Positions 27,647 to 36,598 of a stretch of DNA of 64,000 nucleotides are shown piece after piece. This stretch comes from Brevibacterium picturae (GTDB lineage: Bacteria > Actinomycetota > Actinomycetes > Actinomycetales > Brevibacteriaceae). Position 1 is the stretch's first letter. Every line of letters begins with the position of its first letter. Where the stretch lies: contig NZ_LT629739.1 in NCBI RefSeq assembly GCF_900105045.1, positions 1,426,001 through 1,490,000 on the forward strand, written 5' to 3'. Position numbers and translations under genes: made by a program. Under the pieces are notes generated by a model that saw nothing but the letters and a program-made list of their open reading frames with translations, was not told the origin of the DNA and did not search any database.

Positions 27647-27922
27647 ATGAGCGAATCCAAGCCACACGGCACGGCGACATGGAAGTACTGGCAAGGTATT
27701 CTCAACGGCCTCCCTGCACGCGGCAGCCCTGATCGTTCGCCTATTCCTGTCCGCGCTCGTGTTGTCTTCGCCGAGGACGGTGAAGAATGGCTCGACGGGG
27801 AAGCGGAACGCCTTGACCCCGGTGCCGCGATATATATCCGCCTGCACGATCGAAGGGTCAGCACGCTCGGTGTCTGGTTGCATCCTGATGATGTTTGGTG
27901 GGAAGGGAAGCCGGCTACTTGA
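27647..27922 (+). CDS. Small hypothetical protein, possibly leaderless
   Basis: This 91-residue protein (start MSESKPHGTATWKYWQGIL) resembles no family I know. It has a compact beta-rich-looking centre (VRARVVFAEDGEEWLDGEAE) and ends VWLHPDDVWWEGKPAT. A -10-like CATAAT at 27635-27640 sits about 7 bp before the ATG and there is no ribosome site, so a leaderless transcript is likely. The gene belongs to the island next to the integrase. Confidence 0.5.
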   Translation: MSESKPHGTATWKYWQGILNGLPARGSPDRSPIPVRARVVFAEDGEEWLDGEAERLDPGAAIYIRLHDRRVSTLGVWLHPDDVWWEGKPAT

Positions 27923-27994
27923 TCTTCTTTTTGGACCGGTAGTCGAACAGTGATTTACCGCCCTGGTATACATCATCTTGGGTTTTCCATTCAC

Positions 27995-28834
27995 TCAGCC
28001 GTACTCGCGAAGTAGAGCAGCGACCCGAGCGTTGACCTCGTCCGCGCGAGCAAGGATCCTCGCTTCTTCCTCAGGGCTGATCCTGGACGCAGACACCGGC
28101 GGCAGAGGCAGTGGATCCTCGACAGGTTCGGGTGGTGTCTCATAGAGCAGCTCGAGCTGCTTAATGAGCGTTGAGAGCGACGACGGGTGCATTGATGAGT
28201 AGGGCTCGACCCACCCCCAGCGATCGATCGCCGGTAGGAGGTTGGCAAAGTTGGGCCAGTTCTTCCAGGCTGAGCTGGGTGCTGCACCCTGATGTCGAGC
28301 GCAGTTCGTGCGTTGGTCGAGTTGGTGGATGAGCTTGCGGACGCCGCCACGGCTCCAGTCACTATTGGCCCCGAGAACGTCGAGCCAGGCCCACACCGTG
28401 CAATTCACACATTCGACCTGTTCCACGGAGGTCTCGAGGTCCGGCAGATGCTGTTCAAAGCGATGGGGTGTGAGTGAGCGAATTGTGGCCCTGGTGAGAC
28501 CGAGACCGCCTTGGCCCTTAGGCGCGATGAGTACCGCAGCGAAGAGGAGTCTGCGGGTCCTCAGCCGAGTCGACCACGCGGTACCTCTTCCTCGCGAGAG
28601 ATGCGCTCCGGCCCGCAGCAGTAGACGCAACGCACTCGGATCCTCACGCAGTGTTGCCGGCCACGCCGGGGCTCTCGTTGTCACTACAGGATGGAGGGCC
28701 TTGAGAACAGATCGCGACGGATGCGCCTGGTGGATGAATCGGGAGATTGTCGCCTCATCACGAAGTAACGCCGGAGTTCCGGTGACGGTGCACCAATCGA
28801 TCCAGAGTGAAGGCAGCGCGACGGCAGTTTCCAT
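27995..28834 (-). CDS. Hypothetical protein of the island
   Basis: This 279-residue protein has no family I recognise. Its N-terminal 120 residues are basic and helix-prone (RTRRLLFAAVLIAPKGQGGL). The middle has a tryptophan-rich stretch (CTVWAWLDVLG, SAWKNWPNF). The C-terminus has a proline-rich linker then a charged helix (SPEEEARILARADEVNARVA). It is divergent from the truncated nuclease, with a SOS-like palindrome between them. Its position behind the integrase suggests a mobile-element gene of unknown role. Confidence 0.5.
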   Translation of the reverse strand: METAVALPSLWIDWCTVTGTPALLRDEATISRFIHQAHPSRSVLKALHPVVTTRAPAWPATLREDPSALRLLLRAGAHLSRGRGTAWSTRLRTRRLLFAAVLIAPKGQGGLGLTRATIRSLTPHRFEQHLPDLETSVEQVECVNCTVWAWLDVLGANSDWSRGGVRKLIHQLDQRTNCARHQGAAPSSAWKNWPNFANLLPAIDRWGWVEPYSSMHPSSLSTLIKQLELLYETPPEPVEDPLPLPPVSASRISPEEEARILARADEVNARVAALLREYG

Positions 28835-28867
28835 CTCACTACAGTGACATGAAACCCTGGGAAGTTG

Positions 28868-28885
28868 TTAGAACATAAGTTCTAA
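28868..28885. promoter_or_regulatory. SOS-box-like palindrome (LexA site candidate)
   Basis: TTAGAACATAAGTTCTAA is an 18-bp palindrome with the GAAC-N4-GTTC core of actinobacterial and Bacillus LexA boxes. It lies between the divergent hypothetical gene and the nuclease fragment. Confidence 0.5.
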
Positions 28886-28892
28886 TGACAGT

Positions 28893-29330
28893 ATGGATCT
28901 TCACTTTTGGAACACAGATCGACTGGCGGCCGGAGATGCAGATTCTCGTAGACGGTTCGTTCGCATCATTGGTTTTGGAGCGCGCAACAGCCCTGACATC
29001 ATCGGCCTCAGCGAGGTAAAAAATACGGCGTTCAAGAGCTTAGAGCGCTTCGCCGATGATCATTCTTATCGGCTCATTCATCGTAGGCCGGACGGCATTG
29101 AGTCCCACGCGGTGCTGATGATTTCCCACTCACATCGTGTCCATGCGAAAAACACTTTCATGTGGATCGATTCTAAGGACGAAAGCCTTGATGGCGAAGT
29201 AGTCGTGGCCGCAATCGAAGATCCGACCGGTGTGATCATGACTGTCGCTTCGGTCTACATCCACGCACCATTGCCAACGGTGTTAGGGCGTGTCTCCTTT
29301 ATTGACGGAGCCAGCTCAGGATGGCGCTGA
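28893..29330 (+). pseudogene. Endonuclease/exonuclease/phosphatase-domain protein, truncated by an IS remnant
   Basis: The first 130 residues look like the start of an EEP nuclease: MDLHFWNTDRL, IGLSEVKNTAF with the metal-binding Glu, then HAVLMISHSH and MTVASVYIHAPLP. From about 29285 the sequence becomes the terminal end of an IS5-type element, so the last residues (RVSFIDGASSGWR) are IS-derived. The second half with the catalytic Asp/His is missing. The remaining product is unlikely to be an active nuclease. Confidence 0.6.
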
Positions 29331-29475
29331 ACACGACTGCGGCACGACGTTCCGGTTCTTGTTCACCACGAAATCGAGTATCGAAGGCTTCCCATCACCT
29401 TGGCCACGCTCCGTTCGGGCTGCGACCTTGTCCTTCTTCTCCGGAATCACTGGGCAGCCTATTGTTCATCGGTGC
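29285..29475 (-). mobile_element. IS5-family transposase C-terminal remnant with IS end
   Basis: On the minus strand, one frame reads CPVIPEKKDKVAARTERGQG then FVVNKNRNVV, matching the conserved IS5-type C-terminal region. After a frame break the sequence ends AAVVFSAILSWLRQ and a stop. The terminal end GGAGACACGCCC follows. Most of the transposase is missing, so it is inert. It marks the insertion that cut the nuclease gene. Confidence 0.6.
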
Positions 29476-29926
29476 ACACGAAGGGCCGTTGATCTGCAGT
29501 CACCCGTACCTTGAGTCAACAGTGAAGTCGTCATCAGAGGAGACATCCCCAAGCAGCATCCTTCGAACTGTCAACGTCTGGGACAGTGCGACCGTCACCG
29601 CACGGGCAGCAACGCCACGTATTTGGCCAGCGGAGAGCGAATGGGCCCTCCAGTCGTGTATCAGCGACAACCAACGGCTGCGCTTCGAGCCAGTCTCCCC
29701 GACCTCAGCCTGATCTCGAGGTCTCCAACTCATATACGTCGACACAATCAGAATCACGCTGCGCAGCCGCACCTAATCTCGTGTGCTCGTTTACCAGCTC
29801 GTGAGATAGCCTCTTGTGCGGTGAGATCACGGCACTAAGCTGGCTACGAGCACCGTGGGTTAAAGCCGGTTGCTCACTCGCATCGACATTTGATGACAGA
29901 CTTTCACATTCAGGAAGGGGCGGCGA
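29476..29926. other. Gene-poor stretch, probably decayed DNA
   Basis: Short open frames exist on both strands (for example a 90-codon one ending at 29500), but none has a ribosome site, domain or consistent codon use. It probably holds remnants left after the IS event. GGAAGGGGCGGCGA at its end is the ribosome site of the following TetR gene. Confidence 0.4.
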
Positions 29927-30448
29927 TTGCTCCCGCGTTCGACATTGGTCCTTGACACCGTTGCGACCACAGGAATGAGAGGCCTGACTCACCGTGGGAT
30001 CGATCAATTGGCTGATATTCCAATCGGATCGACGTCGAACTATTTTCGTACCCGCTCAACACTCATCATCGGCGTAGCCGAACGCATCCTTGACCTCGTC
30101 AATACTCAGGCGAAGCTGACGCCAAACGGCGAAAGAACGGCCACTGTGTACTGTACCGAGCTAGTGGGCCGGTACCGGCAAATATTCCGAGCGCTCATGA
30201 TCTTCACATTGGACCCTTCGCTACCAATAGATGCGTCTGACTCAATACAGAAGGCAAGGGATCGCATCGTGGGTACAATTTCTGAGAGGGCCGAGCTGGG
30301 CGGCGAGGTCGCCAAAGTGGTTTTGGGCAACCTCGCAGTCGTGCTGATCAACGATGATGATGTCAACGAGCGAGTCATCGACCATTTAGTCGTGGCCGCC
30401 TCGCATCGAGGCGCACTCACAGTTAGTGTGAGGTACCGAGTTCGATGA
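29927..30448 (+). CDS. TetR-family regulator
   Basis: This 173-residue protein starts at a TTG preceded by AGGAAGGGG. The helix-turn-helix is at residues 15-48 (GMRGLTHRGIDQLADIPIGS, then TSNYFRTRSTLI). The C-terminal part is short for the family. The 3' end overlaps by about 26 bp a decayed membrane-transporter gene on the other strand, which was presumably its former target. Confidence 0.65.
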   Translation: MLPRSTLVLDTVATTGMRGLTHRGIDQLADIPIGSTSNYFRTRSTLIIGVAERILDLVNTQAKLTPNGERTATVYCTELVGRYRQIFRALMIFTLDPSLPIDASDSIQKARDRIVGTISERAELGGEVAKVVLGNLAVVLINDDDVNERVIDHLVVAASHRGALTVSVRYRVR

Positions 30449-30760
30449 GGAGGACGCCACCGACAATCAGGACAATCCCGAGACCCATAAGCCAGGTGAA
30501 GGGTTCCTTTTCGTCACAAATTTCAGGAACGAGAACCATTCCGAGTGGACCGACCAGAGCGTAACCGTTTGTGTGGCTGACTAGGAGACCAAAAAAGAAC
30601 ATTCACTATTGTCCCGATGACAGCTATTGGGACAATTGCTCCCATGGCTAGGCCCGCGTTAGTCAGAATTTTGGGCTGGTATGCTGTCCCGGCTGGAGCT
30701 ATGGAGGCACCGCTCACGGATCCGCAGTCTTGGCTTCGCGCTCGTAACCGACGAACGCGA
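30423..30760 (-). pseudogene. Decayed small multidrug-resistance/DMT-type transporter
   Basis: Two frames together give a membrane protein tail: AMGAIVPIAVIGTIVNVLF in one, then GYALVGPLGMVLV and WLMGLGIVLIVGGVLLIELG in the other. The break lies in a run of six T on the coding strand near 30591-30596, and removing one base restores the frame. Further upstream the frame has no sensible N-terminus. The GIVLI..GV.L ending is typical of SMR/DMT pumps. Confidence 0.5.
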
Positions 30761-30918
30761 ATCCCGCGGGCAGTGTGCGAGAAAGCAAATCTGTTGCCCT
30801 GCCCACGACCAGGAGACGGTGAACAAAACCACCGCCACAATGTTGAGTCCAACTTCTGTTCGGAAAAGGGACCCTCAGTGAATATTCGTCCTCTCACCGA
30901 TCTGAAGAGGCATTGGTG

Positions 30919-31791
30919 CTAAAGGGTTCCTAATGCCATCAGGTGGTGGAGCTGCAATGGTGAACTTGCCAGTCCGCTCGCAATGAGACCCGATCCGCCC
31001 AAGACCGCTGTCCCTTGCAACCGTCCGTGTGATGCGTCCGGGTCCAGGAGCGCTTGAACTCTCCGGCTGACTTCATGGTCCGCGACGCCAAGTTCATTGG
31101 CAGAGCTCGAGGTCGTGCGGGAGAGTGCTACTTTGCCAATGGTTTCAGCGACGAGACAACGGTTACCAACAACTGTTGCAGCTTCTTCGTCGGCCCATCG
31201 TTCTACGGCCAGTCGCATCGCAGGTTCAAGCCGGGACAGAATAGGAAGGACAGTCACCAAAGCGTGGGCAAGTCCCATATACACGTGGTGCTTGCGATCC
31301 AGATGTGCCTGCTCATGTTGATAAACAACGGCCAGCTCCTCCCGCGTCAGGAGGTCTCTGAGTGCGGTGGAGATGAGAATCCTCCCACCTCGCATGGGAA
31401 TGGCAAGCGCGAACGGCTCGCCGTCGGCAACTATTCCACCGCGAGGTAGTTGTGTGCGCTCCTTCATCACTTTCACTAACGACACCACCAAGCGAATGCT
31501 GGCGAGAAGAACAAGGCACAGAGTCAGCAGTCCCATCACGAAACTGATTCCCCCATGCGCAGAGATCAGGCTGAGCATGAGGTTGGAGTGGACGACATGG
31601 TGGGGAACGAATTGGGTGAAGAAGGTGGCAATTGCCGTCAACGCCACAGCGACCAGCGACACCAAAGTGGCCAGCGCCAACACCGCCAACGTCCGGGCAG
31701 TCCATGCCGGGTGCGTCCGCAGGCTGAACCAGGAGCCGACGTATGTCAGTACTGCCAAGCCCAGTAGAGGGAAGAGGGTCAAATCTGTCAT
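30919..31791 (-). CDS. M56-family membrane metallopeptidase (BlaR1/MecR1-like sensor protease)
   Basis: This 290-residue protein has N-terminal membrane helices at about residues 5-20, 35-60 and 80-108. The zinc motif HEQAHLDRKHH is near 159, followed by AVERWADEEAA with the third-ligand Glu. A last hydrophobic segment lies near 255-280. It lacks the penicillin-binding sensor domain of BlaR1, as is usual for actinobacterial M56/BlaI pairs. Its start overlaps the BlaI stop (ATGA), so the two form a sensor-repressor unit. The signal it senses is unknown. Confidence 0.85.
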   Translation of the reverse strand: MTDLTLFPLLGLAVLTYVGSWFSLRTHPAWTARTLAVLALATLVSLVAVALTAIATFFTQFVPHHVVHSNLMLSLISAHGGISFVMGLLTLCLVLLASIRLVVSLVKVMKERTQLPRGGIVADGEPFALAIPMRGGRILISTALRDLLTREELAVVYQHEQAHLDRKHHVYMGLAHALVTVLPILSRLEPAMRLAVERWADEEAATVVGNRCLVAETIGKVALSRTTSSSANELGVADHEVSRRVQALLDPDASHGRLQGTAVLGGSGLIASGLASSPLQLHHLMALGTL

Positions 31792-32150
31792 GACGTCTCT
31801 GGGCTGTCGCGTAGTATTCGTCGCAACATTTCGGATTCATCGGAGTCAAGGCCACGAGCGAACTGACTCAGCACAAGCGTTGGATCGTTCGCCGACCTGA
31901 GCGGGGAAAACATCTTCTCCGCGGCGAGCTCTGACTCGTCAACGGTCAGTTCATACATATAGCGTCTGCCTTGCAGCGTTCGCTTGACCATGTCTTTATC
32001 GATGAGACGGGCGAGGACAGTGTGGACGGTAGTGCGTGCCGGAGGCCCTACGAGACCTTCAAGCAAAGCTGGAATGGTCACCGGGCGGTCTTGTCCAGCG
32101 AGCACCGCAAGGGTCTCAGCCTCCAACTGGCCAAGCTTTCTACGCGTCAT
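31788..32150 (-). CDS. blaI: BlaI/CopY/MecI-family repressor
   Basis: This 120-residue protein has the BlaI winged helix (LGQLEAETLAVLAGQ, TVHTVLARLIDKDMVKRTLQ, GRRYMYELTV) and a dimerising C-terminus with LSQFARGLDSDESEML. AAAGGGG precedes the ATG. Cleavage by the coupled M56 protease would lift repression in the usual scheme. An operator of the same sequence type as the two in front of murJ lies at 32177-32192, supporting autoregulation and control of the murJ/GNAT region. Confidence 0.9.
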   Translation of the reverse strand: MTRRKLGQLEAETLAVLAGQDRPVTIPALLEGLVGPPARTTVHTVLARLIDKDMVKRTLQGRRYMYELTVDESELAAEKMFSPLRSANDPTLVLSQFARGLDSDESEMLRRILRDSPETS

Positions 32151-32176
32151 CGAAGAGCGCCCCTTTCAGACGAACC

Positions 32177-32192
32177 GTCTACCAGTGTAGAG
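32177..32192. promoter_or_regulatory. BlaI operator, copy 1
   Basis: GTCTACCAGTGTAGAG has TCTAC/GTAGA arms separated by four bases. It lies 27 bp upstream of blaI and has the same geometry as the two sites at 33857 and 33880. Confidence 0.6.
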
Positions 32193-32202
32193 CAAAGGGC
32201 TA

Positions 32203-33195
32203 TTAGTTCTCGTAGCCGATGTGGATGTGATCTTGATGAACGGTATTGGAAAAGGTTGCGCCGTCGCGGGTCGCGAATGCCCAGGGTCCACCGACCTCGT
32301 CACTGCCATCTGCCAAAGCAGCTTCCATGAGTCCTCGTGCCGGATTGTCATCAGCCGGTTGCTCAGCGTAGTACGACACGGGTTTTCCATCGATCTTCCA
32401 GATGTCGACTGCTTTCCCGCGGGTGTGGTTGCTCTGTCGGTCAGTACCAAAAACATCTCGAGGGTGCCCAGTGCGAAGGACGGCGACACTGAGCTGATGG
32501 TCGCGCGCAAAGTCTCGAACAACTTCCAGGACTCTTGCGTCGGTGTCTCCGTCAAGGAGGTCTTGGATCGAGGTATCGGTAAGAGTGATGTTGTCGTCGG
32601 CCAGCACCTGAGCCACGAGCTCACTAGACGGCTCTGATGAATCTGTCGGCTGAGTCGGGCCGGATCCCTTTAAGTCTCCTCCCGTCGACTTGACTGCTGT
32701 GACTCTCCAATTGCCGTCGAAGCGCGTCAACCTGAGGTCAAGGACACGGGTGGTGCGCACAATCTGATGTTTCTCGAACCGTTGAGTGTCAACCAGGGCG
32801 ATGATTGAGGCTTTCGTTTGTGTGAGACCTCCGAGCTGCGGATACACGACCTCTGTCGAGATCGAGTCGTTTCCAAGCAGCGGTGCGAGGTCATCAACTG
32901 CTTTGTCGCTTGCGAGCTCGGAAGGGATGCGTTCGCGAGCGGGGACCGCTGCATCATTGACATCGACTGTGAGCGCGGATTCCAGAAAATCGACTGCCGT
33001 TCGTTTCATTTCGGCTGCCGGTTCGTATTCTTCTACTGTAAAGGGCGTTGGATCAGGTAGTGCAGAGATTGTTGACGACTCTGAGGACTCTGGTTTTGGC
33101 TGGTCGGCAGTATTCATGTTTGTGCACCCGAGGACTGACACGCTCAGGCATGCCCCGCCAATCAGTAGCGCTGCATTCCGGATCGGGGTGATCAC
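32203..33195 (-). CDS. Lipoprotein with M15 (VanY-like) carboxypeptidase domain
   Basis: This 330-residue exported protein starts at a GTG overlapping the GNAT stop (GTGA). The signal peptide ends in lipobox VLGC at about residue 25. A middle region (about 30-205) with a mobile-element-lipoprotein look precedes the C-terminal M15-type zinc site: SNHTRGKAVDIW (His and Asp ligands) and HQDHIHIGYEN (His ligand). Such enzymes trim peptidoglycan stem peptides. It is in an operon with the GNAT gene and divergent from murJ, under two BlaI operators, so it is probably part of an envelope-stress response. Confidence 0.72.
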   Translation of the reverse strand: MITPIRNAALLIGGACLSVSVLGCTNMNTADQPKPESSESSTISALPDPTPFTVEEYEPAAEMKRTAVDFLESALTVDVNDAAVPARERIPSELASDKAVDDLAPLLGNDSISTEVVYPQLGGLTQTKASIIALVDTQRFEKHQIVRTTRVLDLRLTRFDGNWRVTAVKSTGGDLKGSGPTQPTDSSEPSSELVAQVLADDNITLTDTSIQDLLDGDTDARVLEVVRDFARDHQLSVAVLRTGHPRDVFGTDRQSNHTRGKAVDIWKIDGKPVSYYAEQPADDNPARGLMEAALADGSDEVGGPWAFATRDGATFSNTVHQDHIHIGYEN

Positions 33196-33848
33196 GTCTC
33201 GAGCGTCATTTCCATGGTGTTCCAGTGTTGGCCGTCGGCATCGGTTTGCTGGTCGGCATTGGTCCATCCGTTGGTAGTATAGAATTTCCGCGCCCCAGTG
33301 TTGGACGGGTCCACAAACAGCTGAACGCGCGGTGTGTTGTGAGCAGAACAGACACCCAGAAAACTGTCCATGAGATCTCTACCGCAGCCCACACCGCGGG
33401 CATCGGTTGCTACCGCGATGTGGGATAGGATTCCGAGTCGACTTTCAGTGGGAGAAGCAGAGTCGATTCTGGAACATCGCCGCAGACCTCGCAGATATCT
33501 ATTCATTCGAGTGCGGGCGAAACGAATCGCCAGGTTTGGACGCAGAGCCAGGCTGACAATTCCCCTCCGAAGAAGACGACCGCGGTCTGCGCGCATCACG
33601 TGGCGACGATAGGCTTCGCGATCCACCGAGCCGACGAGGAACCCAACCTGCCTTCCATCAAGTTCGGCGACAAGCGCACATCCCGAGGGGCTGGTCGCAT
33701 ATGTGCGTAGATATGCCGAGAGGAAGCCGTCACCGAGCTCAGCGAAGAATCCGCCCGGCAAATACGCGCGCATCGATGCACATACGAAGGAGAGATCGGA
33801 CATTTCCATCGCCCGTACCCGTAATCCAAGAGTTGGAGGAGTGCTCAT
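33192..33848 (-). CDS. GNAT-family N-acetyltransferase
   Basis: This 218-residue acetyl-CoA-dependent acetyltransferase has MSDLSFVCASMRAYLPGGFF at the start, GILSHIAVATDARGVGCGRDLMDSFL with the acetyl-CoA loop, and VQLFVDPSNTGARKFYTTNGW, the usual GNAT end. The substrate is unknown. It shares a transcript with the M15 lipoprotein (4-bp overlap). The start lies 9 bp from a BlaI operator, so repression by direct promoter occlusion is likely. Confidence 0.85.
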   Translation of the reverse strand: MSTPPTLGLRVRAMEMSDLSFVCASMRAYLPGGFFAELGDGFLSAYLRTYATSPSGCALVAELDGRQVGFLVGSVDREAYRRHVMRADRGRLLRRGIVSLALRPNLAIRFARTRMNRYLRGLRRCSRIDSASPTESRLGILSHIAVATDARGVGCGRDLMDSFLGVCSAHNTPRVQLFVDPSNTGARKFYTTNGWTNADQQTDADGQHWNTMEMTLET

Positions 33849-33856
33849 GAGAGCAA

Positions 33857-33896
33857 GTCTACGGCTGTAGACACAAATCGTCTACTCTTGTAGACG
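33857..33896. promoter_or_regulatory. Two BlaI operators between GNAT and murJ
   Basis: GTCTACGGCTGTAGAC (33857-33872) and GTCTACTCTTGTAGAC (33880-33895) are perfect palindromes with the same arms and 4-bp spacer. Their centres are 23 bp apart, about two helical turns, in the divergent promoter region. Confidence 0.7.
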
Positions 33897-33941
33897 ACCG
33901 GGTTGCTGCCCGGAATCGTGACGATGAGTTGAAGAGGACGG

Positions 33942-35588
33942 ATGGCTGACGTAAAGGACTCACCACTGGCAAAATCGTCGGTTGTAATGGCCATTGGCAC
34001 AGTGGTGTCACGGATTCTCGGGTTCGCCAGAGTCATCCTGCTGGCGATGGCAGTTGGCGTCACGATCGGGGGAGCTGCAGACGCCTTCGACGTCGCCAAC
34101 AAAGTCCCCAATACGCTGTATATGCTTTTGGCTGGTGGAGTGCTCAACGCGGTCTTCGTCCCCCAGCTCGTAGCCGCCAGCAAACATCACGACGAAGGTC
34201 GGGACTTCGTCAACCGGCTCCTGACTTTTGCCCTGCTCATGCTGATCGCTTTCACAGTGACCGCAACATTGTGTGCGCCCGTGCTCATTCGAATCTACTC
34301 AGCTCCCACCTGGCCTGCCGAGCAGACCGCACTTGCGATCGCCTTCGCCGTCTGGTGCTTGCCGCAACTCTTCTTTTACGGCCTCTACACGGTACTCGGG
34401 CAGGTGCTCAACGCCAGATCGTCATTCGGGCCCTATATGTGGGCACCGGTTGCGAACAACTTAGTAGCCATGATCGGTCTGATCATCTTCATCGCCCTCT
34501 TCGGTCCCGGCGAGACCGGTCAACATCCCATCAGCAGCTGGAATGCAGCAAAGATCGCACTCTTAGCGGGCAGTGCGACGGCGGGAGTAGCCTGCCAGGC
34601 ACTTATTCTGATCCCGTCGCTGAGACGCATCGGGTTTCGCTACACACCTACCTTTGGTTTCCGCGGTAGAGGGCTGGGCAACGCCGCCCGGGTTGCAGGC
34701 TGGGCTTTCGCTTCACTACTCGTAGGACACCTCGGATTCATCGTGATCTCCCAGGTGGCATCCACTGCAACGAGTGCCGGCGAGGAAGCAATCGCCTCCA
34801 ACGCTGCCTACTCTCTGTCCTATCTGGTCTTCATGCTTCCCCATTCGATCGTCGCCGTCTCATTGGCGACTGCCTTGCTGCCCGCACTCAGCCGATCTGT
34901 AGCCGACGACGACACCGACGGTATCCGCAGGAATTTGACCAAAAGCGTCCGAGTGGTCGGATTAGTCAATGTGTTCGCCTCGGTGACTCTCATCGTGCTC
35001 TCCGACCAGGTCGCGATGGTGTTGGGAGGCGGTAGCAGTCAGCAGGCAGACGCCATCGGATTGGTCATCAAAGCCATGGCGATCGGTCTAGTGCCATTCA
35101 GCGCCAGCTACCTATTCCAACGAGTGTTCTATGCCTACGAGAATGCCCGCACCCCGTTTTTTATCAGGGTTTTCCAAGTCCTGCTCACTACCGGCGGAGT
35201 TACCGCGTCGGCGTTCCTCCCACAGGAGCTGGTAGTTGCTGGGATCGGGGCCTCGATGAGCCTCGGTTATCTCCTGGCTGTGGTTTTGACTGCTCTCCAC
35301 TTGCGTCGTCGAATTCGCCATCTGGGGGGCCGGTCTCTGCTGATCGCCCATCTGAAGTTCGCGGTCGCTGCAGTGGTAACAACTGGAGCCGGGTGGACCG
35401 TGCTTGCGCTGGTGGGACCCGGGTTGGATGCCAGTCGAGGGAGTGCCTTCCTCACAATGCTTGCGGTCGTCCCTTCCATGCTCCTCGCCTACATACTGAC
35501 TTGTTGCGCCTTAAGGGTTTCGGAGCTGAGCAGTCTGCTCGGCATGATTTCTGGCCGGAGGGGTCGCCACGCGAGTCGACGTGACTAG
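33942..35588 (+). CDS. murJ: MurJ-type lipid II flippase (MVF family)
   Basis: This 548-residue polytopic membrane protein has about fourteen helices. The MurJ/MviN pattern is clear: GTVVSRILGFARVILLAMAV, ADAFDVANKVPNTLYMLLAG, GGVLNAVFVPQLV, then FLPHSIVAVSLATALLPALS-like FMLPHSIVAVSLATALLPAL. It would move lipid-linked peptidoglycan precursor across the membrane. AGAGGA precedes the ATG. Its placement in a lower-GC island under BlaI-type operators suggests an inducible second flippase, not the housekeeping copy. Confidence 0.88.
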   Translation: MADVKDSPLAKSSVVMAIGTVVSRILGFARVILLAMAVGVTIGGAADAFDVANKVPNTLYMLLAGGVLNAVFVPQLVAASKHHDEGRDFVNRLLTFALLMLIAFTVTATLCAPVLIRIYSAPTWPAEQTALAIAFAVWCLPQLFFYGLYTVLGQVLNARSSFGPYMWAPVANNLVAMIGLIIFIALFGPGETGQHPISSWNAAKIALLAGSATAGVACQALILIPSLRRIGFRYTPTFGFRGRGLGNAARVAGWAFASLLVGHLGFIVISQVASTATSAGEEAIASNAAYSLSYLVFMLPHSIVAVSLATALLPALSRSVADDDTDGIRRNLTKSVRVVGLVNVFASVTLIVLSDQVAMVLGGGSSQQADAIGLVIKAMAIGLVPFSASYLFQRVFYAYENARTPFFIRVFQVLLTTGGVTASAFLPQELVVAGIGASMSLGYLLAVVLTALHLRRRIRHLGGRSLLIAHLKFAVAAVVTTGAGWTVLALVGPGLDASRGSAFLTMLAVVPSMLLAYILTCCALRVSELSSLLGMISGRRGRHASRRD

Positions 35589-35827
35589 CTCTGTAGCCGC
35601 CATTATCTTGTTGCTAGTCAACACAATCCGAACGCACCCGGAGCTTGACACAGCGATGGAATTACCCCCGGTCGGTAGGCGGTAATCCATCGGTATCGCA
35701 ATTCTGAACGTTCGGCCCTGCGCACGGGATAGACACTGACAGACAAGTGAGCAAGCTGCTTTTGATAACTGACAGTGTGGCTCGACACGCGGCTAAGAGA
35801 CTGTTGTCAGTGGACTCATCGAGCCTC

Positions 35828-36598
35828 TCAGACCACGGTGGAAAATCCACCAATGAGCCCCTGCAGTCCATTCACCCATTGAGTCCACACTCCGGTGATC
35901 AGCAGTACTCCTATTCCAATAAGAACAGTGCCTCCAGCTCGGGTGATAGCGACATGATGATCTTTGACCCACCTCATGCGGCCACCGCCTCTAATCAGCA
36001 GTAACGAGACAAGCAGGAAGGGAATGCCAAGACCCAGGCAATAACTGAGGGTCAGTATTGTCCCTCGAAGCATGGCATCGGTACCGGTCGGTCCAAAACT
36101 GGTCGTCAACGCAAGCACTGCAGCCAATGTCGGTCCCATGCACGGGGCCCAACTGAACGCGAAAGCACCACCAAGGAGCGGCGCGCCCCACAGCCCGGCT
36201 TGAGGGCGACTTTTAATACGCCACTCACGCTGGGCGAACTTCAAGCCGCCCATGAAAATGATCCCAGCAATGATCACGATTGCGCCCATGATGCGATTAA
36301 TGACGTCTGCCCAGGCGCTGAGAAGTATTCCCGTCAGAGAGAATACGAGTCCGATCGCAACGAAGACTAGCGAAAAGCCAAGCATGAATAGGAATACGCC
36401 ACCGAGCACGCGATATGTCTTTTGTTCTTCGAGCGACTTTCCTGCAAGGCCAGTGACGTAGCCGATGTAGCCGGGAACGAGCGGCAGCACACACGGCGAA
36501 AGGAAGGAAACCACTCCGGCAACCACAGCAATCGGAATTGCCAGCAGCATCGGGCCGGAGGTCGCTATCTGCGAGAACTGCTCGCCGATTGTCGCCAT
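35828..36598 (-). CDS. ccdA: CcdA-type thiol-disulfide transmembrane transporter
   Basis: This 256-residue protein has six membrane helices and the two CcdA cysteine motifs: FLSPCVLPLVPGYIGY near residue 35 and SWAPCMGPTLAAVLA near 152. It passes reducing equivalents from cytoplasmic thioredoxin to an extracytoplasmic thioredoxin-like partner, here the lipoprotein encoded just upstream. ATG 36598 overlaps the stop of that gene. Confidence 0.92.
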   Translation of the reverse strand: MATIGEQFSQIATSGPMLLAIPIAVVAGVVSFLSPCVLPLVPGYIGYVTGLAGKSLEEQKTYRVLGGVFLFMLGFSLVFVAIGLVFSLTGILLSAWADVINRIMGAIVIIAGIIFMGGLKFAQREWRIKSRPQAGLWGAPLLGGAFAFSWAPCMGPTLAAVLALTTSFGPTGTDAMLRGTILTLSYCLGLGIPFLLVSLLLIRGGGRMRWVKDHHVAITRAGGTVLIGIGVLLITGVWTQWVNGLQGLIGGFSTVV

